Assembly (NCBI GenBank): GCA_022650895.1
Contig: JALCQC010000014.1
Span: 1-57,891 of the forward strand
Direction: 5' to 3'
Source: Bifidobacteriaceae bacterium
Lineage (GTDB): Bacteria; Actinomycetota; Actinomycetes; Actinomycetales; Bifidobacteriaceae
DNA length: 57,891 bases
Position numbers and translations under genes: made by a program. Under the pieces are notes generated by a model. That model was not told where the DNA came from, made no database searches, and worked only from the letters and a program-made list of their open reading frames with translations. Below, in pieces: positions 8,303 through 18,500 of the stretch; position 1 is the first letter of the stretch, and each line of letters begins with the position of its first letter.

Positions 8303-9759
8303 TTGAGGGCCTCTTCCATGATCTGCTTCATGATGGGGCCGGCGGTGTCTCCGCCATAGCTGGAGGCATTGTGAATGACCACGGCGACTGCGATCTTCGG
8401 GTCGTCGGCGGGTGCGAAACCAGTGATCCAGCCGTCTTGGGTGGAGTTGTTGCCCGTCTGAGCGGTTCCAGTCTTCGCGGCCACCTTGACGCCGTTGATC
8501 TTCAGCGTGGGGTAGCTCTTGTCAATGACCGCTTCCATCATCGACGTGAGTTTGTTGGCGGTGTCAGCGGAGAAGGGTTCCGAATATTCGGAGGGGGACG
8601 TCTGCGAAATGATGCTGAGGTCGGAGGAGCGCACGCGGTCCACGAGCGTGGGGCGCATGAGTTTGCCGTCGTTTGCAATGGCGGCGGCGACCATGGCGTT
8701 CTGCAATGGCGTTGCGGTGGTGTCTCCCTGTCCGATGGAGGCCAGTGCCAGTTTGTCATCGGTCTGGTTGGTGGGGAACACAGAGGCCGCGGCCTTCATA
8801 GGTGTTCCGGTGGAATCGGAGCCGTCAACGGTAATGGAGGTGCCGAAGCCCAGTTTCGTGGCGATCTCACTGATCGCGGAGGAACCGAGCTTCACTCCCA
8901 ATCGCGCGAAGGCAGTGTTGGAGGAGTAGGCAAGGGCGTCGCTCAGCGTGATCTTGTCGTTGAGTCCGCCTGCCGCCGACGTGGTGTTGGTGAGGTTGGT
9001 CTTGGTGCCGGGCAGCGTGTACGAGCTGCCGGCGTCGATCTCGGTGGAGGTGTCGTAGTCGCCGGACTCAAGGGCTGCGGCCGCCACTGCCAGCTTGAAG
9101 GTGGACCCTGGCGGGTAGAGCGACGAGAGCGCGTTGTTGATCAGCGGGCTGGGATCGGCCTTGACGAGGTTGTTGAAGTTCTTGACGGCCGCCGTGGCGT
9201 CGTGCGTGGCCAGCTCATTCGGATCGTAGCTGGGCGTGCTCGCCATGGCGAGAATACGTCCCGTGGAGGGTTCGATGGCAACGACGGCACCGGTGTTGTC
9301 GCCCAGCAGCTTGGTGGCCAACGTCTGCAGCTTGGTGTCGATGGACGTCTCGATGGTGGCGCCCTTGTTGTTCTCACCCTTGAAGACGGCCTTGAGCTTT
9401 TCCATCCAGAGGCTGTCGTTCTCGCCGTTGAGCAGCGAGTTCTCGGAGGCCTCGATGCCGCGGTCGGCGCGATTGGTGATGGAGAAGTAGCCCGTGATGG
9501 GGGCGTAGGTGAAGTCCTTGGGGTAGGAGCGCTGGTATTCGAAAGCGTCGTTGGACTTGGTGGATTCCGCCAGCACGGTTCCGTCGGAGGCGAGGATGGC
9601 GCCACGGGGAACGCTGAATTCGTGATAGAGCGCACGCGTGTTGCGCGAGTCCTCGTTGAGTGAAGTGGAGCGGAACGTCATGATGTAGGTGGTGGAGGCC
9701 GCAAGCACCGCGAAGAGCACGACGACAGCAATGAACAGCTGGTGCAGTGAACGGTTCAT
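8299..9759 (-). CDS. pbpA: Class B penicillin-binding protein (transpeptidase) PbpA
   Basis: A 486-residue membrane-anchored peptidoglycan transpeptidase. The N-terminal span is at about residues 7-27, followed by the PRGAILASDG dimerisation-domain start. The three active-site motifs of penicillin-binding enzymes are intact: STFK at 219-222 with the catalytic Ser219, SSN at 279-281, and KTGTAQ from Lys429. It makes cross-links in septal or lateral wall, working with the adjacent SEDS glycosyltransferase (RodA/FtsW), which overlaps it by four bases. This gene order (rodA-pbpA-pknA-pknB) is a hallmark of Actinobacteria. Confidence 0.96.
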   Translation of the reverse strand: MNRSLHQLFIAVVVLFAVLAASTTYIMTFRSTSLNEDSRNTRALYHEFSVPRGAILASDGTVLAESTKSNDAFEYQRSYPKDFTYAPITGYFSITNRADRGIEASENSLLNGENDSLWMEKLKAVFKGENNKGATIETSIDTKLQTLATKLLGDNTGAVVAIEPSTGRILAMASTPSYDPNELATHDATAAVKNFNNLVKADPSPLINNALSSLYPPGSTFKLAVAAAALESGDYDTSTEIDAGSSYTLPGTKTNLTNTTSAAGGLNDKITLSDALAYSSNTAFARLGVKLGSSAISEIATKLGFGTSITVDGSDSTGTPMKAAASVFPTNQTDDKLALASIGQGDTTATPLQNAMVAAAIANDGKLMRPTLVDRVRSSDLSIISQTSPSEYSEPFSADTANKLTSMMEAVIDKSYPTLKINGVKVAAKTGTAQTGNNSTQDGWITGFAPADDPKIAVAVVIHNASSYGGDTAGPIMKQIMEEALK

Positions 9760-11144
9760 CGTGCGTGCTCCTTTCTGTGCAGTACCTTGATGGCTTCCAT
9801 GCGGAAGGCGGTGTCGTCAATGGCGTCCTCATCGTCGGCCCTGTTGGCCGCGTTCGAAATGATGAGAATCAACGCCGCCAGCAGCCAGTTTGCAATGAGG
9901 CTTGAGCCGCCGGCCGCGATGTAGGGCAGTGTGAGACCCGTCAGCGGAATGACCAGTGTAATGCCACCCACCACCACGAACACTTGGAACGCCATGGAGA
10001 AGACGAGTCCGCTCACCAGCAGCTTGCCGAAGCCGTCCTTGATTTTCATGGCGGTGATGAAGCCAGCGCCGATGATGATCAAGTACAGAACAAGAATCAC
10101 GATGAGCCCGGTCAGTCCCAGTTCCTCGCCCAATGACGCGTAGATGAAGTCGGAGTTGGCGAAGGGAGTGATGGAAGGGTGTCCCCGACCCAGTCCCGTT
10201 CCCATGAGACCGCCGGTAGCGAGACCGAAAAGCCCCTGAACCACTTGGTAGGAGCTTCCCCACTTCCTGTTGTAGATGGTCTGGTCGAAGGGGTGAAGCC
10301 AGATGGTCACGCGGTTCGAGAAATTGCTGAAGATCCGCGCCGCCAGGACCACGCCCACCGCGAAGAAGACGCCGCCGATGATGATCCAACTCTTGCGGCC
10401 CGTGGCCACATACAGCATGCCGACGAACATGGCGAAGAACAGCAGCGACGTGCCCAAGTCGTGCTGCAGCACCAGGACTCCCATGGAGATGATCCAGACC
10501 ACGAGAATCGGGCCGAAATCCTTGATGCGGGGGAAGCGGATGCCCAGAATCTTGGGGCCTCCCACCGACAGGGTGTCGCGGTGGTCAAAGAGGTAGGCGG
10601 CGAAGAAGACCGCCAGGAAGAGCTTTGCGAACTCGGCGGGCTGCAGACTGTAGGAACCGACATGGATCCAGATGCGCGCTCCGTTGATCTCGCGGCCCAG
10701 CCCCGGAATCATGGGGGAGAGCAGCAGCACGATGCCGATGACCATGGAAGTGTAGGAGAACTTGCGCAGCTGACGGTAATCGCGCACGACGAGAATGAGG
10801 ACCGCGCTCACGGCGATGGCGATGCCAACCCAGATGACCTGACGCATGCCGACGTCGGAGGCGCCTCCATTGGCGATCGTCTCCAAGTCGATGCGCGTGA
10901 TCATGGTGATGCCCAGCGCGCTCAGCAGGAGGATGCACGGCAGAATCGCCTGTGCGCTCCGCGGAAGCCGGTATCCCAGAAGGATCGACAGCACGATGGA
11001 GAGAGCCGCGATGACCCCCAATGCGATGAGATAGCGGGAGGGAACGCTGCCGTTCGCGCGCATCATCATCTGCCAGAAGGCCATGAAGCTGATAAGCAGG
11101 GAGAAGATAAGGAGCCATGCCTGGCGGAGCTTCGTGAGGATCAT
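9756..11144 (-). CDS. rodA: SEDS peptidoglycan glycosyltransferase RodA/FtsW
   Basis: A 462-residue polytopic membrane protein of the RodA/FtsW/SpoVE family with about ten hydrophobic spans. Conserved segments include GARIWIHVGSYSLQPAEFAKL, VLQHDLGTSLLFF with the catalytic-loop Asp, the long periplasmic loop with NRKWGSSYQVVQGLFGLATGGLMGTGLGRGHP, and the C-terminal LTGLTLPYIAAGGSSLIANW signature. It polymerises lipid II into glycan strands and pairs with PbpA, which overlaps it by 4 bp. Whether it acts mainly in elongation or division cannot be told from sequence; actinobacterial copies in this position are usually called RodA. Confidence 0.95.
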   Translation of the reverse strand: MILTKLRQAWLLIFSLLISFMAFWQMMMRANGSVPSRYLIALGVIAALSIVLSILLGYRLPRSAQAILPCILLLSALGITMITRIDLETIANGGASDVGMRQVIWVGIAIAVSAVLILVVRDYRQLRKFSYTSMVIGIVLLLSPMIPGLGREINGARIWIHVGSYSLQPAEFAKLFLAVFFAAYLFDHRDTLSVGGPKILGIRFPRIKDFGPILVVWIISMGVLVLQHDLGTSLLFFAMFVGMLYVATGRKSWIIIGGVFFAVGVVLAARIFSNFSNRVTIWLHPFDQTIYNRKWGSSYQVVQGLFGLATGGLMGTGLGRGHPSITPFANSDFIYASLGEELGLTGLIVILVLYLIIIGAGFITAMKIKDGFGKLLVSGLVFSMAFQVFVVVGGITLVIPLTGLTLPYIAAGGSSLIANWLLAALILIISNAANRADDEDAIDDTAFRMEAIKVLHRKEHAR

Positions 11145-12790
11145 GAAGCATCACCTGCGCTGGCATCGCTGGTGCCACTGGTGTCACTAATAACACTGGC
11201 AACACTGGCGTTTTCGGCGTCGCTTGAGGTGTCGGAGGTGTCGGAGCTGCCGGAGCTGGTGGTGTCGTTGTAGCTGCTGGCGTCCGCCCGCTTCTCCTGG
11301 TCCTTGAATGCCTCCGCCTGTTTTGCGATGACGTTGGCGTGGTCGACGGCTTCCTGATAGGAATCCGCGGTGATGCCGGCCTTCAGCTGGTCCTGCCATG
11401 TCTTCGGAAGCGTGGAGACCTCCGTAGTGGTCGCGAGGACTTGGTGCGAGAGCTGATAGCCGAAAATGTTGGTGGGAACGCCCTGGTAAATGGCCACCAC
11501 GCCATCGGAAGGTGCCAGATAATACTGGCTCTGCGACCAGTTCCATGCCGCATACGTTCCCGCGCCGAGTCCGACGAGCAGCACGAAGACGCCGATGATC
11601 TTGGCGATGCGCCGGTGGATGCGGTGACGGTGGTCGCGCAGACGGGCCTCGTTGTCGTAGTCGCGCACGGCTTCCACTACAGCGGGATCGTTGGGGTCGG
11701 TGACGATGGAGCCATCGGACTTTCTGACGATGGGAATCTCACCGGTGTCGGGCAGTGGCAGATCCTGGTCGCTTTCGGCACTGGGGGTGGCTATCTGCTG
11801 GTCGGCGCTCAAGTGGTTGAGATCAAGGGCCGCGCGGTCATCGGTCTCCCCGGTCGCGTCGGAATGATCGAGCAATTCCGCAGCCTTTTGCGCGGGTGTT
11901 TTCTCGCCGCGCAGCTTGGGCGCGGAGGCGATGGGTCGGCGCACGACGTCCACGATGGAGGCAAGGCTTGCGGCCGCTGCTCCGGCCACGAGCGGCACCT
12001 GAGGAGAGCGCAGCTCCGGGTTCTTCCGTGCTTCTTCGCGGGTGACGGCCACGGCGTCGCCGACGACGGCCGAAACATTGTCGGTGCTTCCGGCTTTCAG
12101 GGCCATGTTGACAAGTTTTTGCGCACATTCCTCGCGGTTGATGGTGGAGGACAGCACTTCCTCGATGGTGGCGTCCTCCAACGGGCCGCACAGGCCGTCC
12201 GAGCAGAGGAGCCAACGGTCTCCCGGCTCTGCGTCGCGGACGGAGATGTCGGGGTGGGGGTCGATGTCGAAGTCTCCCAGCACTCTCATCACCACGTTGC
12301 GCTGCGGATGGTTCTTGCCTTCCGTCGTCGTGATGCGTTTGGTGTCGATAAGATGTTGGACGTAGCTGTGGTCCTTCGACATGCGCATGAGCTTGCCGCC
12401 GCGCAGTAGGTAGGCGCGTGAGTCGCCGATGTGCGCCAGAATCCAATGGCCGCGCACGAGGGCGACGGCGTCCACGGTGGTGCCCATTCCCGAGAGTTCG
12501 TTTTCTTTCTTGGCCTTGCCGACGATGGCATCATGGGCCGCGAGGATCGATTTCTCAAGTGCGGCTGCGACGGCGGCGATGCTGCCGCGGCGTTCGTAAC
12601 GCTCCAGATGGGCCAAGGTGCGAACCGCGATGGTCGAGGCAGTGTCGCCGCCCGCATGTCCGCCCATTCCGTCCGCGATCACGATGATGTTGGAGCCTGC
12701 GAACGCGGAGTCCTGGTTGTTGGCGCGCACATAGCCCACATCGCTCAATGCAGTGGAATGGAGAAACAGTTCGGCCTCGGACATGGTCAC
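11141..12790 (-). CDS. pstP: PP2C-type protein phosphatase PstP
   Basis: A 549-residue PPM/PP2C Ser/Thr phosphatase that reverses PknA/PknB phosphorylation. The catalytic domain spans about residues 10-250 with metal-binding motifs ADGMGGHAGG (Asp40), IGDSRAY, CSDGL (Asp199) and TDN (Asp237). A long, acidic cytoplasmic linker with many Asp and Ser follows (250-390), then one membrane span (about 396-417) and an extracytoplasmic region ending in a Ser/Asp/Ala-rich tail. It is longer than usual for the family because of the linker and tail. The ATG overlaps the fhaB stop and its end overlaps rodA, so it is translated as part of the cluster. Confidence 0.95.
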   Translation of the reverse strand: MTMSEAELFLHSTALSDVGYVRANNQDSAFAGSNIIVIADGMGGHAGGDTASTIAVRTLAHLERYERRGSIAAVAAALEKSILAAHDAIVGKAKKENELSGMGTTVDAVALVRGHWILAHIGDSRAYLLRGGKLMRMSKDHSYVQHLIDTKRITTTEGKNHPQRNVVMRVLGDFDIDPHPDISVRDAEPGDRWLLCSDGLCGPLEDATIEEVLSSTINREECAQKLVNMALKAGSTDNVSAVVGDAVAVTREEARKNPELRSPQVPLVAGAAAASLASIVDVVRRPIASAPKLRGEKTPAQKAAELLDHSDATGETDDRAALDLNHLSADQQIATPSAESDQDLPLPDTGEIPIVRKSDGSIVTDPNDPAVVEAVRDYDNEARLRDHRHRIHRRIAKIIGVFVLLVGLGAGTYAAWNWSQSQYYLAPSDGVVAIYQGVPTNIFGYQLSHQVLATTTEVSTLPKTWQDQLKAGITADSYQEAVDHANVIAKQAEAFKDQEKRADASSYNDTTSSGSSDTSDTSSDAENASVASVISDTSGTSDASAGDAS

Positions 12791-13440
12791 CTCAGCTCGA
12801 ACGTGGTGGCACCAATGCGCACGGGGATACGTGGAGCAAGTGTCATGATCCCGTTGATCCTCGATTCATTGACAAAGGTGCCGTTCGTGCTGTTCAGGTC
12901 CTCGATCATCCATTGGTGGGTGTGTGGATCCAGAGATACGCGCGCGTGCGACGACGATACGAATTCGTCATCGAGCACCACAGTGTTGGAAGTACCTCTT
13001 CCAAGAGTAATCGGCTGGCCGGTCAAGGGCACCGTTGCCCCGGCGAGTGGACCGTCGATCACGATAAGCAGCGTGGGTTCCGCGCCAGAACCAGCTGCAC
13101 CTGCCGCACGTGCTGCGATACCCTCGGTGCCTTCGTCGTCCGCCGGCGTCGTTGCCATGCTGTGGAGGGGCTGAATGGGGCCGGTGGGCATTTCGTTGGT
13201 GACCGAGCGCGGTTCGCGGATGTTCTGGGCCACGTGGACAGGGGGTGTGCGCCCGCCTTCCGCGTCTCCGGCTCCGACCATCACGGCGTTCTTGCTGTGC
13301 TTGCGCTTTGCGCGCGAACGTTTGGAAGAGGGCAGGAAGGATGTGATGTCTCGGTGCAGGCTTCGCACTGCCATCCAGGCGAAAAGCCAGAGAGCAATGA
13401 CGAATCCGTATTTGAGAATCGTGAAAGTAAGTTCAGTCAT
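12787..13440 (-). CDS. fhaB: FHA-domain membrane protein FhaB (FipA)
   Basis: A 217-residue protein starting MTELTFTILKYGFVIALWLF. One N-terminal membrane span (about 5-25), a basic linker, then an FHA phosphothreonine-binding domain in the last 90 residues (PITLGRGTSNTVVLDDE, SSSHARVSLD, STNGTFVNESRI). It reads out phosphorylation by PknA/PknB and in mycobacteria connects to the division and wall machinery. A longer frame upstream to 13593 overlaps fhaA and is unlikely to be translated; the start at 13440 has an AGGGAAG site 8 bp upstream and leaves a 19-bp gap to fhaA. Confidence 0.92.
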   Translation of the reverse strand: MTELTFTILKYGFVIALWLFAWMAVRSLHRDITSFLPSSKRSRAKRKHSKNAVMVGAGDAEGGRTPPVHVAQNIREPRSVTNEMPTGPIQPLHSMATTPADDEGTEGIAARAAGAAGSGAEPTLLIVIDGPLAGATVPLTGQPITLGRGTSNTVVLDDEFVSSSHARVSLDPHTHQWMIEDLNSTNGTFVNESRINGIMTLAPRIPVRIGATTFELR

Positions 13441-13459
13441 GGAGGCCGCTTCCCTGCGG

Positions 13460-14161
13460 TTAGTCCTGCGGCTCCGACGAAGCCCAGAAGAGGATGCGAG
13501 TGCGGCCGATGGTGATGGTGTTGCCGTCGAGCAGCGTCGCCGCCGGTACGAGATGACCTTCCACATAAGTGCCGTTGGTGGAGCCAAGATCACGGGCGAT
13601 CACGCCGTTCTTGGTGATGTCGATTTCAAGGTGCTTGCGAGAGATGCCGGGATCGTCGATCACGATGTCGCACATGGAGCCGCGGCCGATCACCGTCTTG
13701 GTGGCGGTGAGCAGGTATTGGCGACCCGAGATCTCAAGCACCGGGAAGTCCTTGGACTCTGACTTGTCGGTGACGGGGGCTGCGTTGCCCTGTACCGATT
13801 CCGAAGTGAGCTGGAAGTTGCCCTTGGCGAGGTCGAGGTTCTCCTCAAAGATCACTACGACCGGCCCCACGAAGGCGTAGTGCTGGCTCTCGGCGTACTT
13901 GGTGAGGTTGTCGGCGAGTTCGTTGGCCAGTGCCTCTGATCCCCACTGTTCGATGCGGTCGAAGTCGGGAGTAGACAGCTCGAAGCGGTATTCGTTCGGG
14001 GCGACCGTGCGCTCGCGGCCCACTGGCATGGCCTGGGCGTCGATCTCACGCTCAAGGGCACTCGAGAGGTCCACAGGCTGAAGGTCTTTCGAGCCGAACT
14101 TTGAGAACATTCCGTTCACGGCGCTTTCAACGCCTTTCTCGAACTTGTCAAGTACGCTCAT
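13460..14161 (-). CDS. fhaA: FHA-domain protein FhaA (DUF3662 + FHA)
   Basis: A 233-residue cytosolic protein. Residues 1-115 are the FhaA N-terminal domain (MSVLDKFEKGVESAVNGMFSKFG, then ALEREIDAQAM), known from actinobacterial FhaA; the C-terminal 80 residues form an FHA domain (TVIGRGSMCDIVIDDPGISRKHLEID, GSTNGTYVEGH). It binds phosphothreonine, including on the MurJ-like partner MviN in mycobacteria (family knowledge). The ATG at 14161 has a strong GGAGGA site; an in-frame extension to 14242 lacks one. It is the first gene of the seven-gene minus-strand cluster. Confidence 0.94.
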   Translation of the reverse strand: MSVLDKFEKGVESAVNGMFSKFGSKDLQPVDLSSALEREIDAQAMPVGRERTVAPNEYRFELSTPDFDRIEQWGSEALANELADNLTKYAESQHYAFVGPVVVIFEENLDLAKGNFQLTSESVQGNAAPVTDKSESKDFPVLEISGRQYLLTATKTVIGRGSMCDIVIDDPGISRKHLEIDITKNGVIARDLGSTNGTYVEGHLVPAATLLDGNTITIGRTRILFWASSEPQD

Positions 14162-14280
14162 GCTTCCTCCGCTGTTTTGGGCGATCGTGTGCCGAAAATA
14201 GCTCCGACCCAACGAATGAACCACTGAAAACATTACAAGCACAATGGCTGTGATAGCGCAGACGAGTGCATGTTTAACAA

Positions 14281-14312
14281 GACTCTCACGCGTTTGCCGC
14301 TGCGTGAGAGTC
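14281..14312 (-). terminator. Terminator between the TM2-protein gene and fhaA
   Basis: An 11-bp perfect stem (14281-14291 with 14302-14312), 10-nt loop, followed on the minus strand by CTTGTT. It separates the TM2-domain gene from the fhaA cluster, which therefore needs its own promoter in 14162-14280. Confidence 0.75.
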
Positions 14313-14422
14313 TCAAGGGACTTCAGGGCCTGTTATCCGGACTGATTTTCATCTCGGGGAGCTGGTTTTACGCTCGCTCTGGTTGCGTCTGTCCTGCTCG
14401 CGCCCGTTAGTCCTGCCCGCTC

Positions 14423-15076
14423 CTAGTCGATCAGTTCGTTGCCGTGTCCGTCACGGTGCCACGGCATTCCTGGCTTGGAGGTCAGGATGAGAATGCCCTC
14501 GACCAGTCCCCAGATCGCCGAAGCGATGGGACCGACGATGACAATCCAGCCGATGATCGTGAGCAGGAGCTGGATCACGGCCTTGGTGGTGTTGCCGAGG
14601 TAGAAGTTGTGGATTCCCAGGCCGCCGAGGAAGATTCCGAGCAGTCCCGCCGCGATTTTGGACTTCGCCGTCACCGGATACTGCTGGTATCCCTGATAGG
14701 GGGCTTGCTGGTAGGCATTCTGCTGGTACTGCTGCTGCGTGCCGTACTGCTGCGCGGGGTCCTGATAAGGCTGTTGTTGCGTGCCGTACTGCTGGTTCGG
14801 TTCCGTGTAATACTGCTGCTGTTGGTACTGGCTGTACTGCTCCTGCGGTGGCTCCTGCGCCTGTCCCTGCTGGTAAGGGGGAGTCTCCTGCCCATACGGC
14901 TGATACTGCGGCACCTGTTGTTCTTCGCCATAGGGAGTGTATTCGCCAACTGGCTGCGGCTGTGCGTCTCCCTGCTCCTGCTGCGCCGACGAATCCTTCT
15001 GTGCTGAGTCTTGCTGGTTCGGCTGTGCCTGTGGGTCCTGGGACTCGTTGCCCTCGGGCTGTTGTTCGTACGTCAT
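14423..15076 (-). CDS. TM2-domain membrane protein with Gln/Pro/Tyr-rich N-terminus
   Basis: A 217-residue protein in two parts. Residues 1-130 are a low-complexity, acidic Gln/Pro/Tyr-rich region with repeated YQQ, PYQ and YGTQQQ units. The C-terminal 85 residues are a TM2 domain: KSKIAAGLLGIFLGGLGIHN, FYLGNTTKAVIQLLL, and a second span with WGLVEGILIL. TM2 proteins are small two-span membrane proteins of unknown biochemical role, common in Actinobacteria. The gene is monocistronic, with a terminator 111 bp downstream. The disordered tail probably faces the cytoplasm (inference). Confidence 0.88.
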   Translation of the reverse strand: MTYEQQPEGNESQDPQAQPNQQDSAQKDSSAQQEQGDAQPQPVGEYTPYGEEQQVPQYQPYGQETPPYQQGQAQEPPQEQYSQYQQQQYYTEPNQQYGTQQQPYQDPAQQYGTQQQYQQNAYQQAPYQGYQQYPVTAKSKIAAGLLGIFLGGLGIHNFYLGNTTKAVIQLLLTIIGWIVIVGPIASAIWGLVEGILILTSKPGMPWHRDGHGNELID

Positions 15077-15514
15077 GATGACTCCTTCGTTGTCCGTTAC
15101 TTCACGGCGTGCTTGGCTACGCCGTTGTCGCTGATCGTTGCGTCGTGGTCGCGCCGTCTTTAAGCGGGTTTGTTAACTATTACCTATGTTCGCACGATTC
15201 TGTGATTTTTTCCGTAGAAGTAAGAGAGATATTTGAGTGAGTTTGCTGAAAACAATATGTGTCCAAGGTGAGAGGTTGATGGAACTTTCCTCTTATTCGA
15301 TCCGCGTAATCATCGGCTTCTCGCGGTTCGCACCAACCGACTTGTTACAATCGAAAAATGTATAAACATGGTGCGTTGCCGCGCCATCACACTAACCGCG
15401 CAGCCACGCGCACCCGTCCAGTGAGTCCCCTAGGAGTCTTGGCCAAACAGCTCTGTGGAGTTCGTCTCCGAGAGCGTCCGTGGTTGACTACTCCGCGGCC
15501 GACAAGGAGGAATA
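15077..15514. other. 438-bp intergenic region with a possible leaderless upstream ORF
   Basis: Divergent promoter region between the TM2 gene and the P-type ATPase gene. TACAAT at 15346-15351 lies 6 nt before an ATG at 15358, the same spacing seen at leaderless genes elsewhere here. That ATG opens a 96-codon frame (MYKHGALPRHH...) that is very Arg-rich and runs into the ATPase gene in another frame; it resembles no protein and may be a leader ORF or chance. No other gene is visible. Confidence 0.4.
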
Positions 15515-18500
15515 ATGACCTCTCCGTCCCCGAAAGAGCAGTACAAGCAAAGAGAACCAGGGAGTGCCCAACCGCCGCAGCCTCAGCAGTCGCAGCCGGT
15601 TCCGGGCGACAAGATTGTCGACATGGCACAGCCTGCCGAAAACCTTGATAAGGACCCCTCCCTCCTCGATGCCGCACAAGTTGCAACCGCTCTTGAAACC
15701 TCTCTCGACAAAGGCCTGACGTCGGCGGAAGCCGCACGCCGCCTTGAAAAATTCGGGCACAACGAGCTTGAATCCGCGCCCCCGGTACCCACGTGGAAGA
15801 AGCTGCTCAACCAGTTCCGCGATCCGTTGGTGTATCTGCTGCTGGCTGCCACCCTCATCTCTTTGATCGCATGGTTCATCGAGCGCGCAGTGCACCCCGG
15901 CGAGGGTGAAGCCGTGCCGTTCGACGCCATCGTGATCGTGCTCATTCTTATTGTGAACGCCATTCTGGGCTACCTGCAGGAAGCGAAAGCGGAGCAGGCG
16001 GTGGATGCGCTCGCAAAGATGAGTGCCCCCACCACTTCTGTGCTGCGTGACGGCCAGGTATCCCGCGTGGCTACTGCCGACATCGTTCCTGGGGACGTGC
16101 TTGTTCTGGGCGAGGGCGATACGGTTTCGGCGGATGGTCGCCTGTTCGCCTCCGCCAGCTTGCGCATCGCCGAGGCCTCGCTGACCGGTGAATCCGTCCC
16201 GGTCGCCAAGAGTACCGGCACCTTGACGAAGGCCAAGGCGCTGGGTGACCGCACCAACATGATCTTCAACGGCACGTCCGTGACGCAGGGAACCGGTCGC
16301 GGCATCGTGACCGGAACCGGCATGAACACGCAGGTTGGCAAGATCGCTGACATGCTTTCCCAGACCAAGGACGAGGCGACGCCGCTCGAGAAGGAAATCT
16401 CGCACGTCTCCAAGCTGCTGGGCATTGCGGTGTGCGGTATCGCCGTTCTGGTCATTGTCGTCTTGGCAATCACGCAGGGCTTCCATTCCGTCACGGATGT
16501 CATCGACTCGCTGCTGCTGGCGGTATCGCTCGCGGTCGCCGCCGTTCCCGAGGGCTTGGCAACCATCATGACTGTCGTGTTGGCCCTCGGCGTGCAGCGC
16601 ATGGCCAAGCACCACGCCATCGTGAAGAAACTCAGCTCGGTGGAGACGCTGGGTTCTGCGTCGGTCATCTGTTCTGATAAGACAGGCACGTTGACCCGCA
16701 ACGAGATGACGGTGGAAACCGTGGTGACGCCCTCCGGCGAAACCAAGATCACCGGCACCGGCTATGCACCCCACGGACAGTTGGTGGGCACCGATGGAAA
16801 CGACATTCCTGCTGGTTCTCCCTTGCCGCGTGAGGTTTCCGTCACTCTCGGCGTGGGCGCCTTGGTGAACGATGCCGAGCTGCGTGAGGTTGCGGGCGAG
16901 AAGTCCGGGGATTCGCGCTGGGAGATCATCGGCGATCCGACCGAGGCTTCGTTGGTGGTCGCGGCCCGCAAGGTCAAGGCCAACAAACACTTTGAGCGTT
17001 ACGAGCGTGTGGCGGAAGTGCCGTTTACCTCTGACCGCAAGCGCATGAGCACCGTCGCCGCCGACAAGTCCGAACAGGGCAAGCTTGCCGTCTTTTCGAA
17101 GGGCGCCCCAGATGTGCTGTTGGATTACTGCGATCGCATCTACGTGGGAGGCCACGTGCGTCCGCTCACCGAAGGCGACCGTCAGGAAATCCTCTCCCAT
17201 GTGGAGCGGCTCTCCTCCAACGCCTACCGCACTCTCGGCCAGGCTTATAGGCCCTTGGAAGTGAACTCGCTGGGTGCCATTCCAGGCGTCCGCTCTGACG
17301 CTTCCGGCGATGTGATCGACATTGCCGAGCAGGATGATGTGATCGAGCAGCACCTCATTTGGGCTGGAATGGTTGGCATCATCGACCCGCCGCGCACCGA
17401 GGTCCGCGATTCCGTGGCCGAGGCACATAGGGCCGGCATCCGAACCGTCATGATCACGGGTGACCACCCGCTGACCGCGACGCGCATCGCTTCCGATCTG
17501 GGCATTGTCTCCAAGGGTGCCGAGGCGCTCACCGGTGACGAGCTGGACGAGCTTTCCGAGACCGAGCTGGACAAGAAGACCGCCGAGGTCTCCGTGTATG
17601 CGCGTGTGGCTCCGGAACACAAGCTCAAGATTGTGAATTCGCTGCAGCGTCAGGACAACATCGTCGCCATGACAGGTGACGGCGTGAACGACGCGCCGGC
17701 CGTAAAGACCGCCGACATCGGCGTGGCCATGGGCATCACCGGTACGGAAGTCACCAAGGAAGCCTCCAAGATGATTCTGGCCGACGACAACTTCTCCACC
17801 ATCGTGGCGGCGGTGAAGGAAGGCCGCGGAATCTTCGATAATATCCGCAAGTTCCTGCGCTTCCTGCTCAGCTCCAACGTGGGCGAGGTCTTCACCGTCT
17901 TCGGTGGCGTGATCTTTGCAGGATTCCTGGGCATTACCCAGCCCGGAACCGTTGGAATCACCGTGCCGCTGTTGGCGACTCAGCTTCTGTGGATCAACCT
18001 GCTGACGGATGCCGCGCCGGCGCTCGCCATGGGTGTTGACAACCAGACCGAGGACGTGATGAATCGCGGTCCACGCAAGTCCACCGAGCGAGTGATCGAC
18101 CGCGAAATGTGGGGCGACATCGTCTACGTGGGCATCATCATGGCCGTGATCACGCTGATTGGCATGGATATGCACCTGGCGGGTGGCCTGTTCACGGATC
18201 GCTCCGTCAGCAATCTCGACCATGCGCATCAGATGGTGGAGGCGCGCACCATGGGCTTCACCATCCTCGTGTTCGCACAGCTGTTCAACGCGCTGGCATC
18301 GCGCTCGGCTCACCGCTCCGTCTTCCATGACTTCTTTACGAACAAGTGGCTGTGGGGTGCCATCGCGATCTCGATCCTCCTGCAGTGTGTGGTCATTTAC
18401 GTTCCGTTCCTCAACACCGCCTTCGGAACCGTTCCGCTGTCGTTTGGCGCCTGGATCGAGTGCATCCTGCTCTCCTCCGTGGTGCTGTGGGCGACTGAGA

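Noticed and set aside
8371..9663. A 430-codon plus-strand frame across pbpA.
   Set aside because: Gly/Val/Arg-rich antisense shadow; the transpeptidase motifs on the other strand are complete.
12787..13593. Longer FhaB starting at 13593.
   Set aside because: The extra 51 residues overlap fhaA in another frame and are Arg/Ser-rich; the true start precedes the membrane span at 13440.
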